NCBI RefSeq assembly: GCF_036320965.1
Contig: NC_092249.1
Span: forward strand, 7,071,614-7,135,613
DNA from: Panulirus ornatus
Taxonomy: Eukaryota; Arthropoda; Malacostraca; Decapoda; Palinuridae
Reading direction: 5' to 3'
Length of the DNA: 64,000 nt
The notes below the pieces were generated by a model. That model saw nothing but the letters and a program-made list of their open reading frames with translations. It searched no databases and had not been told where the DNA came from. Position 1 is the first letter of the stretch. The number at the start of each line of letters is the position of its first letter. Positions 49,010 through 61,500 of this stretch are shown here, piece after piece. The position numbers were made by a program, and so were the translations under genes.

Positions 49010-52000
49010 CAGCAGAAGAAACCGAGTACAGCAGAGACAACCTGGAGTACAGCAGAGACAACTTGGAGGTACAGCAGAAGACAACCTGGAGGTGCAGCAG
49101 AAAAAACCTGGAGTGAAGCAAATAGTTGAAGGTCAGCAAAGACAGCCTTGAGAGTACAGCAAAGACAACCTGAAGGTACAGCAGAAGACAACGGGAAGGA
49201 CAGCAGAAGACAGCCTGAGGTACAGCAGAAGAACAACATGAGGTACAGCAGAAAACAACCTGAAGGTACAGCAGAAGAAACCTGAGTTACAGCAGAGACA
49301 CCTGGAAGTACAGCAGAGACAACTTGGAGGAACAGCAGAGCACAACCTGGAGGTACAGCAGAGAAAACCTGGAGGTACAGCAGATAAACTGTATGGCAGC
49401 AGAAGATAACCTGAAGTGGAGCAGAGGAAACCTGGAAGTCAGCAGAAGAAACCTGGAGTTACATCGAAGACAACCTGGAGATACAGATGAAGAAAACCTG
49501 GAGGTACAGCAGAATAAACCTGAGTGTAGCAGAAGACAACCTGAAGGTGGAGCAGAGGACAACACTGCAGGTACAGCAGAAGACAACCGTAGGTGCAGCA
49601 GAAGACAACCTGAGATGCAGCAGAGAAAAACCTGGAGGTATAGCAAAAATAACTGAAGGTACAGCAGAGGACAACTTGGAGTCAAAAGATGAACAACCTG
49701 AAGTGACTGGAGACAGACTGGAGGTTACAAGCAAAAAGACCTGAAGTGCAGCAGAAGAAACCTGAGAGGAACAAAGGACAAACCGATGTAAGAGAAGAAC
49801 AGCTGAAGTACAGCAGAGACAACCTGAAGGTACAGCAGTATACAAACCTTAAGTGCAGCAGAAGATAACCTGAATGTGGAGCAGAGGAAGGTACAGCAAA
49901 AGACAACCTAGAGGTACAGCAGAAGAAACAACCTGAAGGTGAATCAAACAGCTTAAAGGTACAGCAGAAGGCAGCCATGAGGTACAGTAAAAGAAACCTG
50001 GAGAGAAACAACAGAGCACAACCTGGAGGTGCAGCAGAAGATAACCCCAAGGACAGCGGAAGACACTGGAGGTACAGCAGAGCACAACCTGGTGTACAAG
50101 AGAAGATAACCTGGAGGTACAGATCATACAACCTGTAAGTGCAGCAGAAGATAACCTGAGTGTGGAGCAGAGGAAAACCTGGATTTACAGCAGAAGACAG
50201 CCTGGAGGTGCATCAGAAGACAACCTGGAGGTACAGGAGAAGAAAAGCTGGAGGTACAGCAGTAAAACATGTAAGTGTAGCAGAAGACAACCTGCAGGTG
50301 GAGCAGAGGACAGCCTAAGAAGTACAGCAGAGACAACCTGGAGTTACAGCAGAAGACAACCTGGAGGAGAGCAAACGAGTTTGAAGACTGAGGTACAGCA
50401 AGAAACCTGGGTACAGCAGTATACAACCTGTAAGGCAGCAGAAGATAACTTGAATGTGGAGCAGAGGGATAACCTCGAGTTACAGCGAGACAACCTGGAG
50501 GTGCATGACGACAACTGGAGGTACAGGAGTAGAAAACCTGGAGGTACAGCAGAAGACAAACCTGAAGATGACAACGAGAACGACAACTGAAGTGCACAGA
50601 AGACACTGAAGAGCAGCAGAAGACAACCTGAGAGAGCAGAGAAACTGAGTCAGCAGAAGAAACCTGAAGTCAGCAGAAGACAACTGAGAGATCAGAAGAC
50701 ACTGAGTACAGCAGAAAATACCTGAAGGTAAAAGCAGAAGACAACCTGGAGGTGCAGCAGAAAACCTGGAGGTACAGCAGACACGAGGGACAAACAACTT
50801 GATTGTACAACAGAGGACAACTTGGTAAGGTATCAAACAGAAGACAATCTGGAAGTGCAGGAGACAGACTGGAGGTTTAGCAAAAAACCTGAAGGTGCAG
50901 CAGAAGAGAACCTGGAGGTACAGCAGAGGACAATATAGAAATACAGAAGAAGACAACCTGGAAATGCAGCAGAAGACAACCTAGAGGTACAGCAGATGAG
51001 AACCTGGAGGTATAGCAGCAGACAACCTGGAAGTACAGCAGAAGAAAACCTGTAGGTGCAGCAGCAGACAACGTGGAGGTGTTGCAGAAAAAAACCTGGA
51101 GGTGAAGTAAACAGCTTGAATATACAGCAGAAGACAACCTGAAGGTGAATCAAACAGCTTGAAGTTACAGCAGAAGACAACCCCGAGGTACAGCAGAAGA
51201 TAACCTGGAGGTACAACAGAAGACAGCATGGAGGTACAGTAGAGCACAACCATGAGGTACAGTATCAGACAACCTGGAGGTATGTATCAGACAACCTGGA
51301 GGTATATCAGCAGACAACATGAAGGTACAGCAGTATACAACCTGTAAGTGCAGCAGATGACCTGAAGTGGAGCAGAGGACAACTTGGAAGTACAGCAGAA
51401 GGCAACCTGAAGTTGGAGCAGAGGATATCTTAGAAATACAGCAGAAGACAACCTTGAAGTGCATCAAACTAACTGGAGGTACAGCAGAAAACAACTTGAA
51501 TATACAGCAGAGGACAATTTGGAGGTTCAATAGAAGACAACCTGGAAGTGCAGGAGACAGACTGGAGGTTCAGTAAAAGACCTGAAGGTGCAGCAGAAGA
51601 GAACCTGGAGGTACAACAGAGGACAACCTGGAAGTATAGCAGAAGACAACTTGGAGGTACAGTAGAAGACAACCTGGATATGCAGCAGAAGACAACCTAG
51701 CGGTACAGCAGAGGACAACCTGGAGGTACAGCAGCAGACATCCTGGAAGTACAGCAGAAGAAAACCTGTAGATACAGCAGAAGACAACCTGGAGATGCAG
51801 CAGATAAAAATCTGGAGGTGAAGGAAACAGTTTGAAGGCACAGCAGAAGACAACCTAGAGGTACAGCATCCGACAACCTAGAAGTACAGCAGAAGACATC
51901 CTGGAGGTGCAGCAGACATAAACCTGGAGGTGAAGCAAACAGCTTGAAGGTACAGCAGAAGACAACCTAGAGGTACAGCACTATACAACTTGTAAGTGCA

Positions 52001-53190
52001 GCAGAAGATACCCTGAAGGTGGAACAGAGGATAACCTAGAGTTACATCCGAAGACAATCTGAAGATGGAGGAGAAGACAACCTGAAGGTGAAGCAGAGGA
52101 CAACCTGGAGGTGCATCAGTAGACAACGTGGAGGTACAGGAGAAGAAAACCTGTAAGTGTTGCTGAAGACAACCTGAAGGTGGAGCGGAGGATAACCTAG
52201 ATGTACAGCAGAAGACAATCTGGAGGTACAGCAGAAGACAGCCTCGAGGCACAGTAAAAGACAACCTGGAGGTACAGTAGAAGCAAAACCTGGAGGTGAA
52301 GCAAACAGCTTGAAGGTACAGCAGAAGACAACCTGAAAGTACATCAGAGCACAGCCTGGAGGTGCTGCAGAAGAGAAACCTGGAGGTGAAGGAAACAGCT
52401 TGAAGGTACAGCAGAAGACAACCTGAAAGTACATCAGAGGACAACCTGGAGGTGGAACAGAAGACATCCTGGAGGTACAGCAGAGCACAACCTGGAGGTA
52501 CAGCAGCAGACAACCTGTAGGTACGGCAGCAGACGACCTGGAGGTACAGCAGCAGACGACCTGTAGGTACAGCAGAAGAAGACCTGTAGGTACAGTAGAA
52601 GACGACCTGGAGGCACAGTAGAAGACGACCTGTAGGTACAGTAGAAGACAACCTGGAGGTACAGTAAAAGATAACCTGAAGGCACAGGACAAGACGACCT
52701 GTAGGTACAGTAGATGACCTCTAGGCATAGACGACGACCTGTAGGTACAGTAGAAGACAACCTGTGGGTAGAGTAGAAGATGACCTGTGGGTAAAGTAGA
52801 AGACAACCTGGAGGTACAGTAGAAGATGACCTGTAGGTACAGTAGCAGACGACCTGTAGGTACAGTAGAAGACAGAGGTAAAGTAGAAGATGACCTGTAA
52901 GTACAGTAGAAGACGACCTGTGGGTACAGTAGAAGACGACCTGTAGGTACACTAGAAGACGACCTGTAGGTACACTAGAAGATGACCTGTAGGTACAGTA
53001 GAAGACGACCTGTAGGTACAATAGAAGACGACCTGTAGGTACAATAGAAGACGACCTGTAGGTACAGCAGAATACGACCTGTAGGTACAGCAGAATACGA
53101 AGATTAGGTACAGCAGAAGATGACCAGTAGTTACAGCGAAACACAACCTACAGGTACCGTTCAGGACATACTGTAGGTTCAATAAGAGGC
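49010..53190. repeat. 23-bp minisatellite, block 1
   Basis: Tandem repeat of a 23-bp unit, core GGTACAGCAGAAGACAACCT, with point variants such as GGTGCAGCAG, GGTGGAGCAGAGG and GATAACC. The start of the block is indel-rich. Neither strand of the consensus unit has a stop codon. As 23 is not a multiple of three, three units encode a 23-residue periodic peptide on each strand: forward with VQQKTTWRYSRRQP and GGTAEDNLE, reverse with LLYLQVVFCCTSRLSSAVPP. Open frames up to 257 codons (reverse, 51878-52651) follow from this and I do not call them genes. Confidence 0.95.
52510..53110. repeat. Homogeneous subfamily of the 23-bp minisatellite
   Basis: At the right end of block 1 the unit changes to GACCTGTAGGTACAGTAGAA-type sequence: GAC for AAC, TGTAGG for TGGAGG, GTAGAAG for GCAGAAG. 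About 26 consecutive copies carry these changes, so this is a locally amplified variant. Confidence 0.85.
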
Positions 53191-53485
53191 AACAGGTTAC
53201 TATATAGTAAGGCATATCAAGGGGTCATAAATAATGGCAGTATTGTTGAAAAAAAAAGAATTATCATTATATAAGATCCCATCTTATAACACGTTATAGG
53301 ATACTATAAAGAGACTTAATATAAACCTTATACCACGAAACATATGAAAAACGTACACGTGAGTGAAATCCACTGGTCTAAAAGATAATGATAGACTCTG
53401 CCTATGTAACGCAGCACAGGAGGAAACATTAACAAAGAGTGAACTGTAAGAAATATATGATCAAATCTTCCTAACATTTCTATGC
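53191..53485. other. Single-copy sequence, nothing recognised
   Basis: Start of the unique island between the two minisatellite blocks. AT-rich, with no frame or motif of note upstream of the CRE cluster. Confidence 0.5.
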
Positions 53486-53583
53486 TGACGTCAAAACCAT
53501 TTTGAAATCGACGTCATCAGGCCGACCTAATCATGGAACAGTGACGTCAGAACATCAGGTGACGTCACCAACATATATAAATA
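53486..53583 (+). promoter_or_regulatory. Promoter-like block: CRE cluster followed by TATA box
   Basis: Three perfect palindromic CRE sites TGACGTCA (53486-53493, 53542-53549, 53560-53567) and a fourth near-match, CGACGTCAT (53508-53516), lie within 82 bp. They end six bases before TATATAAATA (53574-53583). CRE sites bind CREB/ATF bZIP dimers, and the spacing to the TATA box suits a core promoter firing rightwards with a start near 53605. Further GACGTC words lie at 53724-53730 and 54430-54437. No convincing gene follows, so it may serve an unannotated transcript or be a retroelement relic. Confidence 0.5.
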
Positions 53584-53604
53584 CAACGTGTAAAAAAAAT
53601 TGAG

Positions 53605-53727
53605 ATGAAAACTTGTGCTGAAATCCAGAAGCGTGTTAACAGGTCTGAGGCCTACGGCTCCCACCCTCCCACCCGCTCACGGTCTCGGTGTCTCCATGTA
53701 CTTCACCCTACCAACCAAATATGTTGA
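53605..53727 (+). CDS. Short open frame downstream of the CRE/TATA block (doubtful)
   Basis: The first ATG after the TATA box, 22 bp beyond it, opens a 40-codon frame beginning MKTCAEIQKRVNRSEAYG and ending at TGA 53725-53727. It is hydrophilic and basic, with no signal peptide and no known domain. The ATG is so close to the predicted transcription start that the leader would be almost absent. It could be a first exon, a chance frame or noncoding RNA. Only its position supports it. Confidence 0.15.
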   Translation: MKTCAEIQKRVNRSEAYGSHPPTRSRSRCLHVLHPTNQIC

Positions 53728-54097
53728 CGTCTTTTCTGATAATATACTCTCTATATCAGATAAAATTATCTATTTCTTCATCAAAATGGTCATACAAAGT
53801 TCATTAAGAGTTTCTTTTAAATAGACGTATATGAAAAAGTAAATATCTCGATACGTAATCACGTAATCAAAGTATATTCTTTATGCTCATATGTAAAAAT
53901 GTACAGCTTCTACGTAATGTATAGATAACATAACTATTCACTCGTATCGTCTATAAATTTCACCAGAAGTAAAGCATAATAAAGATTTGACGATGAATCA
54001 TATGGCAACAGCTCCACCCACTTGCGTCCTGGGTTTCGTTCAGTGATTCACCGCCAGCGTCAAACATGTCTTATGATTTCAACGAAAACTTACTTAC

Positions 54098-54200
54098 CTC
54101 GTCCAGGTCATGCAGCGTCCTCAGCATGACTTCTCTATCCAAATGTATAGCAGTATAATACTTTGACCTCCATTTGGCTGCCTCTTGTGACGAACGCTTG
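54098..54200 (-). other. Possible exon with a strong splice donor
   Basis: On the reverse strand, CTGGACGAG is followed by GTAAGTAAG (54097 downwards), an excellent 5' splice site. Upstream of it one frame stays open for 39 codons and ends KYYTAIHLDREVMLRTLHD then LDE, with protein-like composition, back to a TGA near 54218. The only decent acceptor, ATTCAG near 54226, would include that stop in this frame, so a coding exon needs another acceptor or is a 5' untranslated exon. No homologue recognised. Confidence 0.25.
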
Positions 54201-54229
54201 TTTGTGTGTGATCTTCATGGCATCGACAA

Positions 54230-55260
54230 CTGAATGTTTACACTCTCTGAATGTCTTGTACACCAGATGAAGACGCTTTAGGATAATTAGCCATTGTTCT
54301 TATATCCACTGGTATGTCGACAGTTCTCACACCGTAACACTGTCAAAAAAATGGGTTTAAAACCATTGTACAAACACAGACACACTCTGGATAAATCCTT
54401 AAGCCACCATTGCTCTGGGTCAACTGACATAAACATCTGACGTCACATATTTGAACGACGGAGAATGTATTTGAGAAGGGTAACTACCCTAGATTACTAA
54501 AGGTTTTATGAAGGCGTTAATATTGCCACCACTAAATCTATCTTATGGATAAGCTCGTAACTTGTAAAGGAGAACGTGTAGAAAACGGTTAGGGTAAAAA
54601 AAAAGACTTTCTCCTAGGTGACATATTAAGTAAAATGTGCTTAATAGTAAAGCGAACTTATACTGATAATGAAGTGCTTTGATTTTGATCATTGTATTAA
54701 TATGTGTACTATCTTTTATGGTGTTATTGTGACCATTAACACCACCTTTTCGAATCTTTCAAATTTCGGTGGAACCTATCATCTCTGCCGAAAATATCAA
54801 AAAATGTCATCAGAGGAGATATCAGACGCAGAGCAGGTGATTATTGTAACGCTATCTGATCGCTGAGGTAGAGTTCTATATATCACTTTCATGATAGACT
54901 GGCACCACACTAGTCTAGGAGAGTAACATTTTCCATACTGATCTTTTTCGATTGGACAGATATGCCAGCGGCGTGATCAAAGCGCCATCCTCTAGAGACG
55001 CAGATAACACGTATGACAGCCAGTGATAGAAAATATCAGAATTGAACTTAACACATGATACCTTATACCTGTGTTCACTTGTGGAGCCCCTGTGTGAGTT
55101 AAGCTACCTTGGGGCGCCAGGCACTATATTAAGACCATTAATTCCTCACACTTAAAGCATGAAATTATAACACTATACACAAATCCTATATAAGCTGATC
55201 ACGGAGTCGATAGCATGCTGGGTTAACTTATAGTAACGCTAATGCGGAATGCATGTTTCT
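54230..55260. other. Single-copy sequence with no supported gene
   Basis: About 1 kb of unique sequence. A 65-codon ATG frame at 54669-54866 has no domain and no supporting signal. A CRE-like TGACGTCA occurs near 54430. I see no transposon ends, tRNA or tandem repeat here. Confidence 0.5.
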
Positions 55261-55261
55261 A

Positions 55262-55563
55262 GATATTTTAATGGCTCGATCCCCTCCAGCATTTGGCGCC
55301 ATAATAGTCGCATGAATAATCAAAGCAACTCATATGTTGGGCAAAAGCACATCCAGTTGTGAAGTGTCTAGTTCACGAAGTGCATATAAAGGGTCTTGTC
55401 ATCACATGTGACTTGCACTTTGTGCACTGAACATAATGAAGGATTCATCAGGATAGCAGTCCTCCAGGTCCTCTGGATAAGCCTGTTGCAACCTTGCAGC
55501 CATTTGACGTATTTCAGTGGCATAAATTCCCTCAACAGTGCTCACGCTAGTCAGTACACCGAC
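55262..55563 (-). pseudogene. Decayed hAT-like transposase C-terminus (ZMYM/DUF4371 type)
   Basis: The reverse strand from 55563 reads GVLTSVSTVEGIYATEIRQM, then AARLQQAYPEDLEDCYPDES and FIMFSAQSASHM, to a TGA near 55402. After stops it continues LRELDTSQLDVLLPNI, a TGA, then VALIIHATIMAPNAGG and DRAIKIS (about 55369-55262). The order, a YPxDL segment, then LxPNI-VAL, then a position like xxxSGERSFS, matches the C-terminal dimerisation region of hAT-derived transposases as I remember it. At least two in-frame stops make it a relic. Its upstream part is replaced by the minisatellite. The sequence before TGTCGG (55563) also resembles a splice acceptor (TGTCAATACCAG), so a terminal exon is the alternative. 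Confidence 0.42.
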
Positions 55564-55565
55564 AC

Positions 55566-58500
55566 TGGTATTGACAGCAGAATGAAACCTGTAAGTGTAG
55601 CAGAAGGCAACCTGAAGTTGGGGCAGAGGAGAACCTGGAGGTACAGCAGATGACAACCTGGTAGTATAGCAGAAGACAACCTGGAGGTACAGCAGAAGAC
55701 AACCTGGAGATGCAGCAGAAGACAACCTGGAGGTACAGCGGAAGACAACTTGGAGGTACAGCAGAAGACAACCTGTAGGTGCAGCAGAAGACGACCTGGA
55801 GATACAGCAGAAAAAAACGTGAAGGTCAAGCAAACAGCTTGAAGGTACAGCAGAAGACAACCTAGAGGTACAGCAGAAGACAACCTCAAAGTGAATCAAA
55901 CATCTTGAAGGTACAGCAGAAGACAGTCTTCACCTGGAGGCATAGCAGAAGATAACCTTGAGGTGCAGCAAAAAGCTTGAAGATATAGCAGAAGACAACC
56001 TGAAAGCGAAGCAAACAGCTTGAAGGTACAGCAGAAGACAGCCTAGAGGTACAGCAAAAGACAACCTGAAGGTACAGCAGAAGAGAACCTGGAGTTACAG
56101 CAGTATGCAACCTGTAAGCGCAGCAGAAGATAACCTGAATGTGGAGCAGAGGATAACCTGGAGTTACAGACGAAGACAACCTGGAGTTACATCAGAAGAC
56201 AACCTGGAGGTACAGATGAAGAAAACCTGGAGGTACAGCAGAATAATACCTGTAAGTGTAGCAGAAGACAACCTGAAGGTGGAGCAGAGGACAACCTGTA
56301 GGTACAGCAGAAGACAACCTGGAGGTGCAGCAGAACACAACCTTGAGGTATAGCAGACAAACTGGAGGTACAACAGAAAGCAACTTGAATGTACAGCAAA
56401 TGACAACTTGAAGGTTCAACAGAAGACAACCTGGAAGTGCAGGAGACAGACTGAAGGTTCAGCAAAAGACCTGAAGGTGCAGCAGAAGAGAACCTGGAGG
56501 AAGAGGAGAGGACAACCTGGAGGTTCAGCAGATGACAACCTGGTAGTACAGCAGAAGACAACCTGGAGGTACTGCAGAAGACAACCTGGAGATGCAGCAG
56601 AAGACATCCTAGAGGTACAGCAGAAGACAACTTGGAGGTACAGCAAAAGACAACCTGTAGGTGCAGCAGAAGAAGACCTGGAGGTAAAGCAGAAAAAAAA
56701 ACCTGAAGGTGAAGCAAACAGCTTGAAGTTACAGCACAAGACAATCTAGAGGTACAGCAGAAGACAACCTGAAAGTGAATCAAACAGCCTGAAGGTACAG
56801 CAGAAGAGAGCCTTGAGGTACAGCAAAAGACAACCTGAAGGTACAGCAGAAGAGAACCTAGAGTTACAGCAGAGGACATCCTGGAAGTACAGCAGAGGAC
56901 AACTTGGAGGAACAGCAGAGCAAAACCTGGAGGTACAGCAGAAGATAACCTGGAGGTACAGCAGTATACAACCTGTAAGCGCAGCAGAAGATAACCTGAA
57001 TGTGGAGCAGAGGATAACCTGGAGTTACAGACGAAGACAACCTGGAGTTACATCAGAAGACAACCTGGAGATACAGATGAAGAAAACCTGGAGGTACAGC
57101 AGAATAATACCTGTAAGTGTAGCAGAAGACAACCTGAAGGTGGAGCAGAGGACAACCTGCAGGTACAGCAGAAGACAAGCTGGAGGTGCAGCAGAAGACA
57201 ACCTGAAGATGCAGCAGGAGAAAACCTGGAGGTATACCAGAAAATAAACTGAAGGTACAGCAGAGGACAACATGGAGGTTCAAAAGAAGACAACCTGGAA
57301 GTGCTGGAGACAGACTGGAGGTTCAGCAAAAGACCTGAATGTGCAGCAGAGGAGAACCTGGAGGAACAGGAGAGGACAACCGGGATGTACAGCAGAAGAT
57401 AACCTAGAAGTGCAGCTGGAGACAACCTGAAGGTACATCAGTATACAAACCTCTAAGTGCAGCAGAAGATAACCTGAATGTGGAGCAGAGGATAACCTGG
57501 AGTTACAGCAGAAGACAACCTGGAGGTGCATCAGAAGACAACGTGGAGGTACAGAAGAAAACCTGGAGGTACTGCTGAATAAAACCTGTAAGTGTAGCAG
57601 AAGACAACCTGAAGGTGGAGCAGATGACAACCTGGAGGTACAGTAACAGTTAACCTGGAAGTACAGCAGAAGACAACCTGTAGGTGCAGCAGAAGACAAC
57701 CTGGAGGTACAACAGAAAAAACCTAGAGGTGAAGGAAAGAGATTGAAGGTACAGTAGAAGACAACATTGAGGTACAGCAGAAGAAAACCTGGAGGTACAG
57801 TAGCAGACAACCTGGAGGTAAAGCAGAAAATGACTTGAAGGTACAGCAGAAGACAACCGGGAGGTACAGTAGAAAAAAAACCTGTAGGTGAAGCAAACAG
57901 CTTGAAGGTACAGCAGAAGACAACCAGTAGGTGTAGCAGAAGACAACCTGGAGGTACAGCGGAAAAAAAACTTTGGGGTGAAGGAAATAACTTGAAGGTA
58001 CAGCAGACGACAACCTCGAGGTACAGCAGAAGACAACTTGGAGGAACAGCAGAGCACAACCTGGAGGTACAGCAGAAGATAACCTAAAATTACAGCAATA
58101 TAAAACCTGTAAGTGCAGCAGAAGATAACCTGAATGTGAAGCAGAGGATAACCTGGAGTTGCAGCAAAAGACAACCTGGAGGTACATCATAAGACAACCT
58201 GGAGGTACAGGAGAAGAAAACCTGGAGGTACAGCACAATGAGACTTGGAAGTGTAGCAGAAGACAACCTGAAGATGCAGCAGAGGACAACCATAAGATTC
58301 AACAAAAGACAAACTGAAGATGGAGCAGAAGACAACCTGGAGGTGCAACAGAAGACAACCTGAAGGTGGAGCAGAAGACAACCAGGAGATACAGCAGCAG
58401 ACAACCTGTAGGTGCAGCAGAAGACAACCTGGAGGTACAGCGGAAAAGAGCATTAATTTACAGCAGAGGACAACTTGGAGGTTCAAAAGAAGACAACCTG

Positions 58501-61500
58501 GAAGTGCAGGAGGCAGACTGGAGTTTTCAGCAAAAAACCTGAAGGTGCAGCAGAAGACAACTTGGAGGAGCAGCAGAGCACAACCTGGAGGTACAGCAGA
58601 AGATAACCAGGAGGTACAGCAGCATAAAACCTGTAAGTGCAGCAGAAGATAACCTGAATGTGGAGCAGAGGATAACCTGGAGTTACAGACGAAGACAACC
58701 TGGAGTTACATCAGAAGACAACCTGGAGATACAGAAGAAAACCTGGAGGTACAGCAGAATAATACCTGTAAGTGTAGGAGAAGACAGCCTGAAGGTGGAG
58801 CAGAAGACAACCTGGAGTTACATCGGAAGACAACCTGGAGATACAGATGAAGAAAACCTGGAGGTACAGCAGAATAATACCTGTACGTGTAACAGAAGAC
58901 AACCTGAAGGTGGAGCAGAGTACAACATGCAGGTCCAGCAGAAGACAACCAGGAGGTGCAGCAGAAGACAACCTGAAGATGCAGCAGGAGAAAACCTGGA
59001 GGTATAGCAGAAAATAAACTGAAGGTACAGCAGAGGACAACTTGGAGGTTCAACAAGAAGACAACCTGGAAGTGCTGGAGACAGACTGGAGGTTCAGCAA
59101 AAGACCTGAAGGTGCAGCAGAGGAGAACCTAGAGGTGCAACAAAAGCAAACTTGTAAGTGAAGAAAACAGCTTGAAGGTACAGCAGAAGACAACCTAGTG
59201 GTACAGCAGTATACAACCTGTAAGTGCAGCAGAAGATAACCTGAATGTGGAGCAGAGGATAACCTGGAGTTACAGCCGAAGACAACCTGGATGTGCATCA
59301 GAAGACAACCTGGAGGTACAGGAGAAGATAATCTGGAAGTACAGCAGAAGAAAACCTGGAGGTGCAGCAGAAGACTACCTGAAGGTGCAGCAGAAGACAA
59401 CCTGAAGATGGAGCAGAAGACAACCTGAAGGTACAGCAGAAGACAACCTGGAGGTACATCAGAAGACAACCTGGAGGAGCAGCAGACAAACTGGATGTAC
59501 ATCAGAAGACAACCTGGAGGAGCAGCAGACAAACTGGAGGTACAGCAAAAACAACTTGAATGTACAGCAGAGGACAACTTGGAGGTTCAACAGAAGACAA
59601 CCTTGAAGTGCAGGAGACAGACTGGAGGCTCAGCAAAATACCTGAAGGTGCAACAGAAGAGAACCTGGAGGTACGGTAGAGGACAACCTGGAAGTACAGC
59701 TGAGACACTTGAGGACACAGACACAACCTGGAGTCAGCAGAAGAAACCTAAAATACAGCAATAAACCTGGAGTCAGCAGAAAAACCTGAGGAGCAGAAGA
59801 AACCTGGATGCAGCAAAAAAAACCTGAGTACATATGAAGACAACCTGGAGGTACAGAAAAGAAACCTGGAGGTACAGCAAAGAACTTGGAGGAGCAGAAG
59901 ACAACCTGAGATCAGCAGAGGAAACCAAGATTACAAGAAAACTGAGGAGCAGAAGAAACCTGAGGTGACAGAGAAACTGGGTAAGAGAAGACAACCGGAG
60001 TACACAGAGACAACCTGAGTACAGAAGAAACCTGGAGGTACAGCGAAAACTTAATTAAGAAGACACTGAAGGTAAAAGAAGACAACCTGGAGTCAGGAGG
60101 CAACTGGAGTTCAGAAAAAAACCTGAGGTCAGCAGAAAAACCTGAGGACAGAAGACAACCTGGAGCAGCAGAAACTTTAGGTCACAGAAACAACCGGAGT
60201 GCAGCAGAAGACAACCTAGAAGTACAGCAGATGACAACCTGGAGGTACAGCAGCAGACAACGTGTAGGTGCAGCAGAAGACAACCTGGAGGTGTAGCAGA
60301 TAGTTTGAAGGTACAGCAGAAGACAGCCATGAGGTACAGTAAAAGACAACCTGGAGGAACAGTAGAGCACAACCTGGAGGTACAGCAGAAGATAACTGGA
60401 GGTACAGCAGAAGACAACATGGAGGAACAGCAGAGCACAACCTGGATGCCCAGCTGTAGATAACCTGGAGGTACAGCAGCATACAACCTGTAGGTGGAGC
60501 AGAAGATAACCTGAGTGTGGAGCAGAGGAAAACCTGGAGTTACAGCGGTAGACAACCTGGAGGTGTATCAGAAGACAACCTGGAGGTACAGAAGAAAAGC
60601 TGAAGGTACAGCAGTATAAAAACTGTAAGTGTAGCAGACGACAACCTGAAGGTGGAGCAGAGGACAACCTGGAGGTACAGCAGCAGACAATCTGGAAGTA
60701 CAGCAGAAGACAACCTGAAGATGGAGCACAAGACAACCTGGAGGTGGAGTAGATGTCAACCTAGAGGTAGAGAAGTGGACAACCTGAAGGTACAGCAGAA
60801 GACAAGCTGGAGGTGGAGCAGACTAACTGGAGGTACAGTAGAAAACAACCTGAATGTATAGCAAAGTACAACTTAGAGGTTCAACAGAAGACAACCTGGA
60901 GGTACAACAGAAGACAACCTGGAGGTACAAACTGGAGGAGCAGCAGGCAAACTGCAGGTACAACAGAAAACAACTTTAATTTACAACAAAGGACAACTTG
61001 GAGGTTCAACATAAGACAACCTGGAAGTGCAGGAGACAGACTGGAGGTTCATGAAAAGACCTGAAAGTACAGCAGAAGAGAACCTGGAGGTACAGCAGAG
61101 GACAACCTGGTAGTGCAGCAGAAGAGAACCTGGAGGTACAGCAGAGGACAACCTGGAAGTACAGAAGAAGTCAACCCGGTGGTACAGCAGAAGACAGCCT
61201 GGAGATGCAGGAGAAGACAACCTAGAGGTACAGCAGATGACAACCTGGATGTACAGCAGAGGACAAGTTGGAGGTACAGCAGAAGACAACCTGGAGGTAC
61301 AGCAGAAGACAACCTGGAGGTACAGCAGAAGATAACCTGGAGGTACAGCAGAAGACAACCTGGAGGTACAGCAGAAGACAGCCTGGAGGTACAGCAGAAG
61401 GCAACCTGTATATGCATCAGAAGACAACCTGGAGGTGAAGCAGAAGACAACCTGGAAATGCAGCAGAAAAAAAAAACTTGGATGTGAAGCAAACAGCTTG

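Noticed and set aside
53615..53824. 69-codon frame after the CRE/TATA block
   Set aside because: It begins at a GTG, not an ATG; the first ATG is well inside. The composition shows no domain. The ATG frame at 53605 is the better, still weak, candidate.
54669..54866. 65-codon ATG frame
   Set aside because: AT-rich, no domain, no promoter or splice context; expected by chance in 2 kb of unique sequence.
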